This document shows, piece by piece, positions 11,270 through 22,799 of a stretch of DNA of 64,000 nt. The notes beneath the pieces were generated by a model, which was not told the DNA's origin, ran no database searches, and saw only the letters and a list, made by a program, of their open reading frames with translations. The first letter of the stretch is position 1. Each line of letters starts with the position of its first letter. Source of the DNA: Petaurus breviceps papuanus (lineage: Eukaryota > Chordata > Mammalia > Diprotodontia > Petauridae). Position numbers and translations under genes: made by a program. The stretch spans positions 10,341,401 to 10,405,400 of the forward strand of contig JAMXIF010000058.1 of the NCBI GenBank assembly GCA_028583685.1. The letters are read 5' to 3'.

Positions 11270-11545
11270 TATTACCTCCAAAGCACATAGAATCTCAGAA
11301 TTAGAAGTGGCATCAGAAACTATCTAGTGTAGCCTATACTTAAAGTACCATCTTCCACCTATAACATATCCAATAAATCATCATCTATTTTCTGCTTAAA
11401 GACCTACAGGTACAGGAAGACTACTATCTCCTAGTGTATTCTTTGAAAACTCAAATTTGTTAGAGGTTATTCCTTTTATTAAGCCAAAATTTGCTTCCCT
11501 TCTACCTTCAGTGTCTTCCTAAACTGTGGTATTTAAAATTAGAAA
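11270..11545 (+). mobile_element. L3/CR1 3' region
   Basis: 'agaatctcagaattagaagt', 'gacctacaggtacaggaaga', 'ctactatctcctagtgtatt' and 'taagccaaaatttgcttccc' follow the order of the CR1/L3 3' untranslated region. Confidence 0.6.
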
Positions 11546-11779
11546 GAAAAATACATTCCCCTGGACCTGAGTAGAAATTAAATTACTTAAGAACATAGAA
11601 TAGAAACAACAGAAATTAAATTAAGAACATAAATTCTGCAAAGAAGATCCTCAGAATGAAATTACATGACATGGTAATGACATGTTAGGGGAAGTTAGTC
11701 AGAATGCTCCCGGAACAATTGATTTCCACCATTCTCCCACCCTCACCCCCACCCCCCAAGCATAATTGATAGTAGTAGA

Positions 11780-12050
11780 GACAGTTACATAGAAAAGTGG
11801 ATAGAATGCTGGTCCTGGAATGAGGAAGACCTCAGTTCAAATCCAGACTAACACTTATTAGCAATATGATCCTGAGCAAATGACTCGACCTCCATCTGCC
11901 TCAGTTTCCTCAATTGTAAAATAGGGATAATAACAACATCCACCTCACTGAGTTGTTGTGAGGATAAAATGAGATACTATTAGTAAAGCACTTAACACAG
12001 TACCTAGCACATAGTAGGTTCTATATAAATGCTTGCTCTCTATTCCCCTT
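11780..12050 (+). mobile_element. Marsupial MIR/CORE-SINE
   Basis: 'agaaaagtggatagaatgct', 'gaagacctcagttcaaatcc', 'cctcagtttcctcaattgta' and 'tgagttgttgtgaggataaa' are SINE head, core and tail on the plus strand. The end 'agtaggttctatataaatgc' is the long MIR-type tail. Confidence 0.8.
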
Positions 12051-13342
12051 AATGAACAGAAGGAGCTGGTATGAGAGAAAATAGGTGTTAGTATGCTAAA
12101 TGAGGACAACTTTATGAAGTGTGAAGGAGCAATACCTGATGGAATTAAAGAAGCATCTTGCTACTGAATGGCAGTTGATCAGTAATAACCATAACCCTGG
12201 TGACCCATTGAAAGCAAGTTTGGGAGATCTGAAGCCATATTTGAGGCAGAAAGGCTAAAGGAGTGTCATCCCTGGCTGTCTACAAAAGAGCCATATCAGT
12301 ATTTTAAGAGAGGTCATCAGCTCTGGTGGAGGAAGTACCCACACCAACAACATCTTGGATCTTTTAAGTATTAACAAAGATATAAAGCACTTTGAAAGTG
12401 GAATCCTCACATAAATTAAGTGAACTAAGTGCCAAAATTATTATTAATTCCATTATCAATAGTTATTAATTCCATACCTTGAAGCCACTGGAAAACTTAC
12501 TTATTCCATGGGAGGCAAAATACCAGGAGTGAACAAAACAGGTCAGTTATATGAACTCATGAGCAACTTTCCCCTGAACAGTTGAATACAATTCAATAAG
12601 CATTTTTTATTGAATAGATCAATTATTTTTCAATTCTAGACTCTCACTCTTCACAGAAAGGAGTCAGTCTCAAATAGACATGTAAAGTAGCATATATTCA
12701 GACATACTACTCAATATGGTCTGGTAGAGATACTGGAATATATCAGATCTGGGATTTGGTTTTGCCATGAACAAATCATATGACCTCCCACTAGTACATC
12801 TGCTTCTTCATTGTAAAAGGACACCTGACCTACTTGTCTCACAGACTTATGAGTCTAATCAACATAAAAGTGCTCTGCCTAAAAAACCTACAAAAATGGA
12901 AGGTCATGTAAATTCAGTTGAAGTCATTCTATTTACACAGATCTGTGCAAATATTTTCAGGAGATTTACTATGAGAGAAGTGAGTGTTTGTTGGGAAATG
13001 TCCAATTAGTCAAAACGCAATGCACCAAGAAGGGCAGAGGACTACAAGAGTCAATTGTTGCATATAATGTCAGACATGATTGTTGCATCCATTGTTTTAG
13101 TTTGCTTTCCTATGTAATGAACTCATAGGGTATAGGGTGTAGTTAAATTTAGGAGCAGTAGAGAGGAAAGTCTTTGTCTTTCTAGAAATAATCGTGATAT
13201 GTAAATAAAGGACATCAACAAAAATTTTAATACAATAAAAAAATTTAAGAGTATTTTATAAATATAAGTTATTATTATATATTATTATAGCACTTCAAGG
13301 GATCAACATGGATTATAAAAGAAGGATAAGGAGAAAGGGGGA
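12051..13342. other. Unassigned
   Basis: I see no gene. An 80-codon frame at 12767-13009 shows no motif I recognise. Confidence 0.45.
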
Positions 13343-13979
13343 TGTAATGTTAATAGGATGTATAATCTTCTCCATCCATTAACAGGACTCATGGGAGACC
13401 CATTAAGAGAAGCTTGCTTAGGGGAGGAGGCTTGCTTGTAGGAAGGCTTTCACACCTTTTGTTAATTTCTAATTAGGCACCAAGTCCCAAGGGTTGTGAT
13501 GCCTTCTGGTTCTGAGAAGGGTATATATACTCTGAGTTGCTATTTTGCTTTGGGTGCTTGCTTATGAGAAGGATCTTGTGATTCCCTGGTCGAGGTTCTG
13601 AGTGGCCAAATGTTCAGAGTTCACTGCTCAGATGTAAAGGCTCTCTTGATCCAGGAATGTATGTAAAGTGTATAGCAATATTACTTTGATTCAGGCAGTC
13701 AGAGCCCTGTCTGATGGTCTTTATTTCTCTGCTTGTTTTTTCTCTGAAATCTAGGATGCTGACTTTTTCCCTGAGCTACTGAATGTAATTAAAAAAAATT
13801 GTTGAGGGGCTGCCAGGTGGCTCAGCGAGTAAGAGCACTGGCCCCAGTGTCGGGATAACCTGGAGATTGAATCCGGGCTCAGATACTTAGCACCACACCC
13901 AGAAATAACTGGCTGTGTAACCTTGAGCAAGTTACTTAACCCCAATTGCTTAAAAAAAAGATTGTTGACCCCTTAAACA
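13343..13979 (+). mobile_element. Possible solo LTR fossil, split by a SINE
   Basis: The block starts with tgtaatg, carries a TATA-like 'gggtatatatactctgag' near 13520 and, about 190 bases on, 'ggtctttatttctct' text such as seen around LTR R regions. It may end at '...ccttaaaca' (13979). I could not find a target-site duplication, so the boundaries and the LTR call are tentative. It is a fossil with no coding content. Confidence 0.35.
13806..13951 (+). mobile_element. SINE of the 'cccagaaataactggc' subfamily
   Basis: A 146-base SINE with an 'aggtggctcagcgagtaaga' head, 'acctggagattgaatccggg' and 'accttgagcaagttacttaa'. It differs from the common marsupial SINEs by the insert 'caccacacccagaaataact'. 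It is flanked by a target duplication ('aaaaaaaattgttga' at 13791-13805 and 'aaaaaaagattgttga' at 13952-13967). The same subfamily makes the dimer at 38694-38987. Confidence 0.8.
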
Positions 13980-14049
13980 GTTCCCTTTCTTAGTAAAGCA
14001 GATCTAAGAACCTATGCTAGCAGCCATCCTGGGTATGCCAATATGGTTG

Positions 14050-14180
14050 CCGCTACAGGGGAGAAGAAAAAAGGAGAAGGGGAGAGGGAGAAGAAAGAAT
14101 GAGAAGGAAGAAGGAGGAGGGAGGAGAGAGGAGGAGGGAGAAGGAAAGAAGAAGAGGAAGAAGGAAGAGAAGGAGAAATG
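14050..14180. repeat. Purine tract (GGAGAA/GAGG)n
   Basis: A nearly pure A/G tract built of gga, gag and gaa steps, followed by ordinary sequence. It explains the lysine/glutamate/arginine-rich open frame here. Confidence 0.85.
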
Positions 14181-15429
14181 TTATTTGTCCCCTCAAAATT
14201 GTTTGGTTTGTGGTCCTTACAAGTAAAGGAAATAATTTTTACAAATCATCATGCTAAGGTAGAATTACCCATAGATAATTTAGAATTATATTTTGTACTT
14301 AATACCTGCTTAATTTTGCCCTGGAAAAAATTATTCTACTTCTCATTCATGACCATAAGGCAGCTATATTTTACTTAGTAGCTCATGCTACTAAGAACAT
14401 CATTTTGCTAATTCAACCAATTCATAATGATGAGTCCCCTGTGCCATACAAGATTTCTAAATCATGCTTACAAGAAGTAAAAATTTTGGGATGTATTACA
14501 TTCATAATTTCAAGTGCATTTACATAATACTAAACTGACCAGCATGTGAGTCATGTGTTCTTCCCTACGCACAAAAAATTCAAATAGAAACAAAGGTGGA
14601 AGATACAGGCCATAAAATGGAGCAGGGCAATAATGGTAGAAAATTTAAAGGGTGCTAATGAGCATTATGGGTTATGGTTCTCTCTCCCCTGTCAAGTCCC
14701 ACCCCATGGTAGCAGTAGCCTCCTCCTTAAGGACAGAAAAGACCAAGCAGAGCCAAACAAGCCACCTAAAAGCTCAACAAGGGGTGGAGCCAGACCCTGA
14801 CAGAGAGCTCCAATTTGGGAACAAAAGGTGGAAAGATGAGTAAATCAAAGAAAACACTGACTAGAATAAAAAATATTGTAAATCCAAAGGTCCTTAAAAA
14901 GGAGTAAGCAACATCACAACAATTGTATAGCAAAGACTCAAAGGAAAAAAAATGGATTTCACAAAGAAATGAAAATATTTTTTTAAAATTAAATGCAATA
15001 TTTTAAGAAATTATAAATGAAAATTGCCCAGATCTGTTAGATCTAATAGAATAAATCTATTAGAGGGTAAAGTAAAAATAAACTGTCTTTTTTGCCTATC
15101 TGTATATTCTCAGCATTTGGAACAGTGCCTAGCACATAGTAAGTAATAAATGCTCATTGACTGAGAATAACCAATCACCTCCTGAAAGGAAATCCAAAAG
15201 GAAAAATCCCATGGCATAGCCATAATTCAGAGCTCTTATATTAAAGAGGAAAAGCTGCAAGGATACAGAAAGAAGTTGTTCAAGTACCAAGAAAAGAGAG
15301 TCAGGATCACACAAGACCTAGCAACTTCCACCACAAATGAAAGGGGATCTTTCTAATCTAATAGAATATTCCAAAAGGAAAAAGAGACAGGCTTAAAATA
15401 GAGAATAACTTACCCTAAAAAGTGTAATA
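14181..15429. other. Mostly unassigned, with one L2 tail
   Basis: An L2-type tail ('ctgtatattctcagcatttg', 'gcacatagtaagtaataaat') is visible at about 15085-15165. I see no gene elsewhere. Confidence 0.45.
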
Positions 15430-15597
15430 TAGGGTGGCCAGGTAGCACAGTGAATAGAGCACTGGCCTTGAAGTCAGGAGGATCTGAGTTCAAATCTTGG
15501 CCTCAGACACTTAACACTTACTAGCCATGTGACCTTGGGCAAGTAGCTTAATCCCAATTGCTCTCCAAAAAGCAAAAAAAGAAAAAAAAAGTTTCAT
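15430..15597 (+). mobile_element. Marsupial tRNA-type SINE
   Basis: 'gtggccaggtagcacagtga', 'atagagcactggccttgaag', 'gatctgagttcaaatcttgg' and 'gtgaccttgggcaagtagct' with an A-rich tail. A plus-strand, fairly complete copy. Confidence 0.85.
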
Positions 15598-16239
15598 ATA
15601 ATCCTAGAAATGCAATAATAAAACTTTAATGGAAGATAATGAAAAGACCAGAACTGAGCAAGAATTTTGAAATACAAAGAATCCAAAGAAACCCAGAAAG
15701 ACAAACTTATATAACTAGAAGGAGCTATATGGTGGTGTTAATATTCTAATGAGGGAGAAGACAAAATATCCTTACAAAACTTTAATATCTTCAAAGGGTT
15801 TGGGCGGAATTAAATAAGAAAAACAGAGGTACTGGAAGTTGATTGATTCTGTTTCTGAAGACGGGAAAGAGTAGGGAATACATTAGTGTAGAGAGGAAGA
15901 AGAATGGGATGTAACTTGCTATTTCTAATAATTGGGGTGCATGATAAGAGGAAGGGGCAGAGGAAATGAGAATCAAATGAACCTCACTCTTACTTCAAAA
16001 GGACAATGGAGGGTGAATAAACAAAGGAAGAGACTCAGTGAAATAGTTCAGCATAGACTTACATTAAATTCAGAGGGATAAAAGCCAGGATAGTGAGAAA
16101 GTAGATAAGACTGAGGATAATACCAAAGGAAGAAGAGTCACAAGCAAAATAAACTTCCTGAACCTGAAGAGGAGAATGAAAGAGAAACTGTGAAAGAAAA
16201 ACAAAGAACTAAAATCTAAGTAAGGGCGTGTCTTAGATT
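15598..16239. other. Unassigned
   Basis: I see no gene and no repeat I can name. Confidence 0.4.
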
Positions 16240-16665
16240 GCCTCTTAGACAATTCATGAATGGCTGAGAAAATTATAATGCTGAGTGTAAATGAATATTA
16301 TTGCTCCCTAAAAGCAATAAGACAATTTCAGAATATCCTGGGCTAATATAAATTGACTCAGGGAAATGAGCAGAACCAGAAAACTAATTTATACAAGGAC
16401 AGCAATATTTTAAAGAAAAACAAACTTTTGAAGACTTAAAAAACTCTGATTAATGCAATGACTAGCCATATCTTCAAAGTTGAAACATGTTATTCACCAA
16501 TGATGAAACATGTTATTCACCTCCTAATAAAGAGGTGAAACACATAGAGATGCATTTTTGGACATGGCCACTGTGTCAATTTGTTTGCTTGGCTATACTT
16601 GTTTGTTACAAGAGTTTTGGTTTTTGTCTTTTCTTTTCAGTTTGTAACCTGGGATTAGCATAGGA
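16240..16665 (+). mobile_element. L1 3' untranslated end
   Basis: 'gaaatgagcagaaccagaaa', 'acaaacttttgaagacttaa', 'tcacctcctaataaagaggt' and 'ggacatggccactgtgtcaa' follow the order of the marsupial L1 3' end, as also at 62.2-63.4 kb. Confidence 0.65.
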
Positions 16666-16691
16666 AAGATGGTAATAAGAATAGTGATGAG

Positions 16692-16693
<2 letters not shown>

Positions 16694-16790
<97 letters not shown>

Positions 16791-16833
16791 GACAGAGAGA
16801 GAGAGGGAGGGAGGGAGGGAGGGAGGGAGGGAA
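16694..16833. repeat. (GA)n-(GACA)n-(GGGA)n compound microsatellite
   Basis: Three blocks in a row: GA repeats, GACA repeats at about 16741-16792 and GGGA repeats at about 16803-16832. It follows an L1 3' end directly. Confidence 0.95.
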
Positions 16834-17655
16834 AGTTTGTTGTAATATTTTTTTTAATGCACAGAGAACAGAAGGAAGTTCAGAAGACATCAGAGACAAG
16901 CAGGACAGTTTTGAAAATAACATGTAGAATTTATAATATATATATTTTAAAAACTCAGCAAGCAGTGCAAAATACAAATGCACATTTTCATATAAAATCC
17001 TCTTTTTTATGTTCTGTGTTTATGGAAAATATCTGTCTCTCTGTTTCTCTGTCTGGCTCTCTTGTGTTTAAGTTCAGATAAAAAAAAAAAAAAGAAAAGA
17101 GAAAGTTCAGCTCAAAAATTCCTACTACCTCTTACAAAGTTTCTTGTATCCTCTTGCATGTGTTCCTGTTTCACTTTTTCTCAGATAATGCTTAATTTTG
17201 ATAGACTTGCTTAACTACTTCATTGCTTACTCATTACATTCTGAGTCCTTTGAAAAGGACTATTCAAGAAGTAACATAATGTGTGTGTGCACACACGCGC
17301 ATGCGTGCATGTGTGTGTGTGATATTGCTTATATTCTCAATGGGTGGGGGAGGGGTTTAAGAGAGGAAGAGTACTTAGAATTCAAACTAAAAAGTATAAT
17401 GTTAAAAATAAATAAATTTTTAAGATGACAACAGCCTTATAAAGAAAAATAACTTTGAAAGACTTTAGAACTTTGCATAATTATGTGACAAACCACAAGT
17501 GCAGAGGTCTGAAGGTGAATCATGCCGTACACCTCCTGCCAGAGAGAGAATATATTTAAAATCAGGAGTAAGACATGCATACTTGGATATGGTCAATGTT
17601 TTGAGTCCTTTGAAAAGTCACATCTGTATTCTAAGAGTAGCATGTGTGTGTAGCA
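16834..17655. other. Mostly unassigned, with L1 3'-end-like pieces
   Basis: A (TG/CA) run at 17281-17322 and an L1-like ending ('gttaaaaataaataaatttt' near 17400, then 'aaaaataactttgaaagact') are visible. No gene seen. Confidence 0.45.
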
Positions 17656-17830
17656 ATACAGCTAATAGCTGGGTGGAGAAAAAGCACTGGTCTAGGGGAG
17701 TCAAAAGACCTGGGCTTGAATCCCAGCTCCAAGTGACTAGTTATGAGAATCTGAATTAGTCACTTGACCTTTCCGATATTCAATTTCTTTATCCAAAAAT
17801 GGATGTAATAATATGTAGCACCTGGAGATC
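17656..17830 (+). mobile_element. MIR SINE
   Basis: 'agaaaaagcactggtctagg', 'gacctgggcttgaatcccag' and 'atccaaaaatggatgtaata' mark a full-length-like MIR. Confidence 0.75.
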
Positions 17831-18567
17831 CCCTCACAAAAAAAAGCCACCCCAGGTTTGAGGGCTCTGTGGGGAGCACCCACCTGAAACCACAACTTAT
17901 CAAACTCCAATCCCATGTTTACTGTTCTGAGCCAATCAGAAGACAGAGTAGTTCAACACAAAAGGCATTTAATTATAAAGAGTATCAAATAAAGTGTCAA
18001 GAAAAGACCCCACTCATCCCTTTGTACATTTGGAGTACATACTCTCACAGTTTACCATTCCATCATTACAGCACACATACAGAGAACACATGTGGGCAGG
18101 GGACACATAAGAGTAGTACCAACCAGAGAAACTTGTATGTCCAGGGAAACTTACACTTCTGAAGTTGCAGAAGTGCCATTGTTTTCAAGTGATATAGTTG
18201 TTTTGTTGTTGTTGTAACTGTTACTACTACTGCTAGTAGTAATATTATTATCATTTCTTCCTGTAGTGTCCTCCCTGCAATAGAACAATAAAAAAGAAAA
18301 CCTTCACAATAAATATGTATCATCTAACAAAACAAATTCCAACATTGGCCATATCCAAAATGCATGTCTCATTACCAATTTTTATCCCCTCTCTGGTAGG
18401 ATATGTGTGGCATCATTCATCTTCAGGCCTCTGGACTTGTGGTCCATTGCTGAATTATGCAAAGTTCTAACATCTTTAAAAGTTATTTTTCTATTAAAAA
18501 TTGAATTAAAAAAAGTTATTTTTCTTTGTAACACTGTTGTTATTTGAAAATTTTATTTATTTTTAAC
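17831..18567. other. Unassigned
   Basis: I see no gene. A short run of GTT/TAC triplets (about 18200-18245) breaks otherwise ordinary sequence. Confidence 0.4.
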
Positions 18568-19032
18568 ATTGCTGTTGTTCAGTCATTCACTTGTGTCCAA
18601 CTTTCCATTGACCCCATGGACCATAGCCCACCAGGCACTTCTATCTTCCACCATCTCTCAAAGTCTGTCCAAATTCATATTTCATTTTTTCCATGACACT
18701 ATCTATCCATGTCATCCTCTGCCATTCCTTTTTTTTAGCCTTCAATCTTTCCCAACACCAGGGTCTTTTCCAAAAAGTCCTGTCTTCTCACTCTATGTGG
18801 CCAAAGTATTTAAGCTTCAGCTTCAGTATTTGATCTTCCAGTGAACAATCTGAGTTAATTTCTTTAAATATTGACTGATTTGACCTTCCTGCTGTCCAAG
18901 GAACTCTCAAAAGTCTTCTCCAGCAAAACAAATCAGAAGTATTGATTCTGTGAAAATCACTTTTCCTTGTAGTCCAACTCTTACAGCCATACATTGCTAC
19001 TTGGTAAAACCATCGTTTTGACTATACAGATG
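18568..19032 (-). mobile_element. RTE LINE (BovB-like) 3' end
   Basis: On the minus strand, 18994-18788 reads MYGCKSWTTRKSDFHRI, then LFCWRRLLRVPWTAGRSNQS and LKLKLKYFGHIE. These blocks correspond, in order, to the C-terminal part of BovB/RTE reverse transcriptases (MYGCESWT, WCWRRLLRVPWTARRSNQS, LKLQYFGHLMRR). The frame then decays towards the 3' end near 18568, whose text 'ttgctgttgttcagtcattc' resembles the tails of the marsupial SINEs nearby. The element is 5'-truncated next to a poly-C run at about 19033. RTE elements move by target-primed reverse transcription; this copy is dead. Confidence 0.85.
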
Positions 19033-19265
19033 CCCCCCCCCCCTTTTAGTCCCTCCACCATCTACTGAGAAAGCAAGCAATATGATGATGCCCATTATAC
19101 ATGTGGAGTTACACAAAACATATTTCTATATTAGCCATGTTGGAAGAAAAAGAAAATAAAAACAATATGCTTAAATTGACCCTTGGAGTTCATCAGTTCT
19201 CTCTTGAGGTAGATTAATGCACTATTAATGTGTGAATTATTCTTATAGCTCTGTTCATTTAATCT
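19033..19265. other. Unassigned, with C10 run
   Basis: A run of C at about 19034-19043, then text that I cannot assign. Confidence 0.4.
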
Positions 19266-20135
19266 GCATCAAATAATAGAGCTCTTCCCAGCTTTCTCTG
19301 AAACTATCCATTTCTTACTCCACAGTGATATTCCATTAAATTCATAGGGCATGATTTGTTTAGCCATTCTCCATTTGGCAGGGATTCCTTTAGTTTCCAG
19401 TTCAAAGAGTATGCACAGTTTGGTGACTTTTGAGGCATAGCTACAAAAGCTTTACAGAATGGCTGGATCAATCCACAGTTCAACAAACAATGCACAGTGT
19501 GCTTTTTTTCCTTCATACCTTCAAAATTTGCCATTTTCTTGTTTTATCATCTTTACCATCTTGTGGGTGATAGAACCTCAGTTATTTTAATTTGCATTTC
19601 TCTAGTTATTAGTGACTTGGACATCTTTTTATATGGTTATTGATAGCTTGGATTTCTTCCTTTGAAAATTGCTTGCTCATATCCTTTGACCAGTCATCTA
19701 CTGGGGAGAGTCCTAAGTCTATAAATTTAAATCAATACCTTATATACCTTAGATATGAGACTTTAATTAAAAAAAAAAACCCAACTTACTGCAAAGATTT
19801 TCCCCCAGTTACCTTCTTTCCTTCCAATTTTAGCTTCACTAGATTTGTTTGTTCAAAAACTTTTCAATTTTATAAAATCAAAATTATCCATTCTATGCTC
19901 TATTGTTTTTGATATTGCTGTTTAGTCATGACCTCTTCCTCTATCCATAGATATTAAAAGTAATCTTTTTTCTTTCTGTAATTTGCACAGAGTGTAATCT
20001 TTTATTTGTAAATCATGTTATCCATTTAGAATTTCTTGTTATTTGGTTTGAGATGTTGGTCTATAACCAACTTCTGACAAATTGTTTTCAATTTTTCTAG
20101 CAATGTTTGTCAAATAGTGAGTTCTTCCCTAAATA
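19266..20135 (-). mobile_element. L1 ORF2 end and 3' region, minus strand
   Basis: 'tttagccattctccatttgg', 'gaatggctggatcaatccac', 'agttattagtgacttggaca' and 'catatcctttgaccagtcat' match the minus-strand L1 3' region, parallel to 27.8-28.6 kb. Broken by stops throughout. Confidence 0.75.
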
Positions 20136-20690
20136 ACTGGGGGAAAACCAGTTTATCAAACACTAGGTCATTGTATTTGCTTACTTCTTTACATTATGTA
20201 CCTTATCTACTTCTCTGACAGAGTAGCCTCTCTACTTTTTATCTAAGGGTCTCTGGGCTTTTTGTAGAAATTAACCACTTTCCATTTCCCTAGGGCTTGG
20301 GATTGCATTGGATTTGGGGTAGGTAGAACTCAAGGAAGGAAAGGATTTTAATAGTACCTTTCCTGAGCAGGGAAGTGAGGGAAAGTTAGGACAACAATAT
20401 AACTGAATACAAGAGCAGGAGCATGACACTGCTAGCCATATTCTCAACTCCAGATCCTAGGAAGCTAGAGAGAGGGAAGTATGACAAAGAAAGGGGGATG
20501 GAGGCATCAAAAGGCTTAGAGATACAGCATCAGGTGAGGCTTTGAGGCTTTAAGTGGGAGATCTATGTCATAATGACAAATTTCCCCAACCATTTTTTTT
20601 ACATTTAACCCACTTACCCATTGAAAACTAGTCACCCATTTTACCCACTGAACTTGAAATATTTGAAAATTGAAAAAATTATTAATAATC
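20136..20690. other. Unassigned
   Basis: I see no gene and no repeat I can name. Confidence 0.4.
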
Positions 20691-22799
20691 ACAGAATTTT
20701 CACTATTGATTAGAAAAAATGCACATTAAAACAGCTTTGAGGTACCACCTTACACCTATTAGCTTGGTGTAATATAATGCCAAGGAAAGGCAACTTCCCA
20801 AGGTTCAGAATACCAGCATAGGTGCTCTCTATTTTATTCAGTGACAAACCAAGAACAGAGAAGATCAAAACATGACATCATTCAAAATACAGCATTTACT
20901 AAGTGTGATTAAATAATCTCCAAGTACTACCCCACCCTAGGACCTTCCAATCATTCAATCAATTACAAAGTCCCTGTTCTAAATACTACTCCACCCCTAG
21001 GCTATACCTTCATTTAGTCCACCACAAAGCCCCTCTTCTCAAATGGAGATTAGTTTCCAAACATAAGGTCAAAAGTTCCCCACCCCTAGATCACAATTGA
21101 ATCTACCCCAGAGTTACATCAAGTTTAAACACAGCACTTAATACCCAAATGGAGGTCTTTTCTTCATCTTGACATGAGGCAAGTTCTCAGCAATCTTAGT
21201 TCCTGGAGAGACAAGGCTTAGCAAGGCCATAAGATACATTGCCAGTCCCTTCATGAATTTATCCTCTGTCTGTAGAACAGTCCTAGAACCCCTGAACACA
21301 TTAGCAAAGCCCTCTCCCAGGATTTCTGTAAACATACAACAAGAAAATCCTTCTTCAGGGCTTCTGAACCAACAGAAAGGCTCCCAGACCCCTGCAACAA
21401 CAGCACTGTCCTTCACCAGTGGACAGTATTCATTCTGTCTGCAGGACAGTCTCCAGACCCCTGCAACAACAGCACTGTCCCTCACCAGTGGACAGTATTC
21501 ACTCTCTGTCTGCAGGACAGTCTCAGGGCTTCTTAGCGAACAGCCAGGTTCCAGGACTTCTTCAACAAAAGGACTGTCTTTCACCAGTGGACAAATCTGG
21601 CAAAACAACATCAAAACAGACAGACAAAGTACCAGCAAAACAGCCATGTCTCCTCAGTCCTTGGCAGCTCAGGGGGCAGGTCTCAAAAGTCCAGGGCAAT
21701 TCAAAGCGGCCACCAGCAATTCTCTTAGTCTCTCTCTCTCTCTCCACGAGGTGCTGCTTCCAAAAAAAATCTTCCGCCTCTCTCTTGTCTCTCCAAATCT
21801 ACGTCACCAGCTCCTCCCAGTTCAGGACTTTCTTTTCACATCAACAAGCCCATCCCACAGGTGGGATTAACAAACTCTGGGTTTTAACACAATCAATTTG
21901 AAAACCAAGCCAATACAGGGGAATCTTGAATTGCCATTACTATCACACTTGGTTAATATGACAGAAAGGGAAAATGATAAATGTTGAAGGGGATATGGGA
22001 AAATTGGGACATTAATGCATTGTTGGTGGAGTTGTGAACTGATCTAGCCATTTCCAGAGATCAATTTGAAACTATGCCCAAAGGGCAACCAAATTCTGCA
22101 TGTTCTTTGATCCAGCGATACCACAATTAGATCTGTATCCCAACAAGATTTTTTTAAGAGAAAAGAACCTATTTGTACAAAAATATTTTTAGCAGCTCTT
22201 TTTGTTTTGGCAAATAATTGGAAATTGAGAGGATGTCCATCAACTAGGAAATGACTGAACAAGTTGTAGTATATGAATGTAATGGAATACTATTGTTCCA
22301 TAAAAAATGATGAGCAGGTGGATTTCAGAAAAACCTGGAAATACTTACATGAACTGATGCTGAGTGAAGTGAGAAGTACCAGAAGAACACTGTACACAGT
22401 AACAGCAACATTATGTGATGACCAACTTTGACAGATTTAGCTCTTCTCAGCAAAACAATGATCTAAGACAATTCCAAAATACTCATGAAGGAAAATGCTA
22501 TCCACATCCAGAAAAAGAACTATGGAGTCTGAATGCATGCTATTCTCTTTTTTTCATTTGTTTATTTTTTCTTTCCCATGGTTTTTCCCTTTTGTTCTGA
22601 TTCTTCTTTCACAACATGACTGATGTGGAAATATGTTTAATATAATTGTACATGTATAGCCTATATCAGATTGCATGCTGTCTTGGGGAGGGAGGAGGAG
22701 AGAGAGGGAGGAAAATTTAGAACTCAAAATCTTATAAAAGTGAATGTTGAAAACTAAAAATAAATAAAATTTTAATAGATATATAAATATTTTTAAAAG
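20691..22799 (+). mobile_element. L1 3' end (tandem copy A), split by a solo LTR
   Basis: L1 text starts at 'cagaattttcactattgatt', is interrupted at 20768-21948 by an LTR, and resumes with 'ttaatatgacagaaagg', 'ttgttggtggagttgtgaac', 'tttgatccagcgatacca' and 'ggaaatgactgaac', ending in an A-rich tail near 22790. It is 5'-truncated in the end of ORF2. Its reading frames are closed by many stops. Confidence 0.85.
20768..21948 (-). mobile_element. Solo LTR fossil (endogenous retrovirus-like), 1.18 kb
   Basis: A 1181-base block whose ends form an imperfect inverted repeat (tgtaatataatgcca at the left, complement tgtgatagtaatggca at the right). It is flanked by the 5-base duplication cttgg (20763-20767 and 21949-21953) inside an L1. 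A minus-strand AATAAA signal lies near 20833-20838, so the LTR is read on the minus strand. Two 70-base tandem units (21381-21450, 21451-21521) and a partial third (about 21540-21595) lie inside. No internal viral genes adjoin it. Overlapping open frames of 160-205 codons arise from the repeats. The LTR is younger than the L1 it sits in. Confidence 0.85.

Noticed and set aside
16606-16983. Minus-strand 125-codon frame
   Set aside because: Mostly the GA/GACA/GGGA microsatellite.
21138-21901. Overlapping 160-205-codon frames, one with a signal-peptide-like start
   Set aside because: They lie inside a solo LTR and owe their length to its tandem units, with frames on both strands. Treated as a fossil without coding claim.
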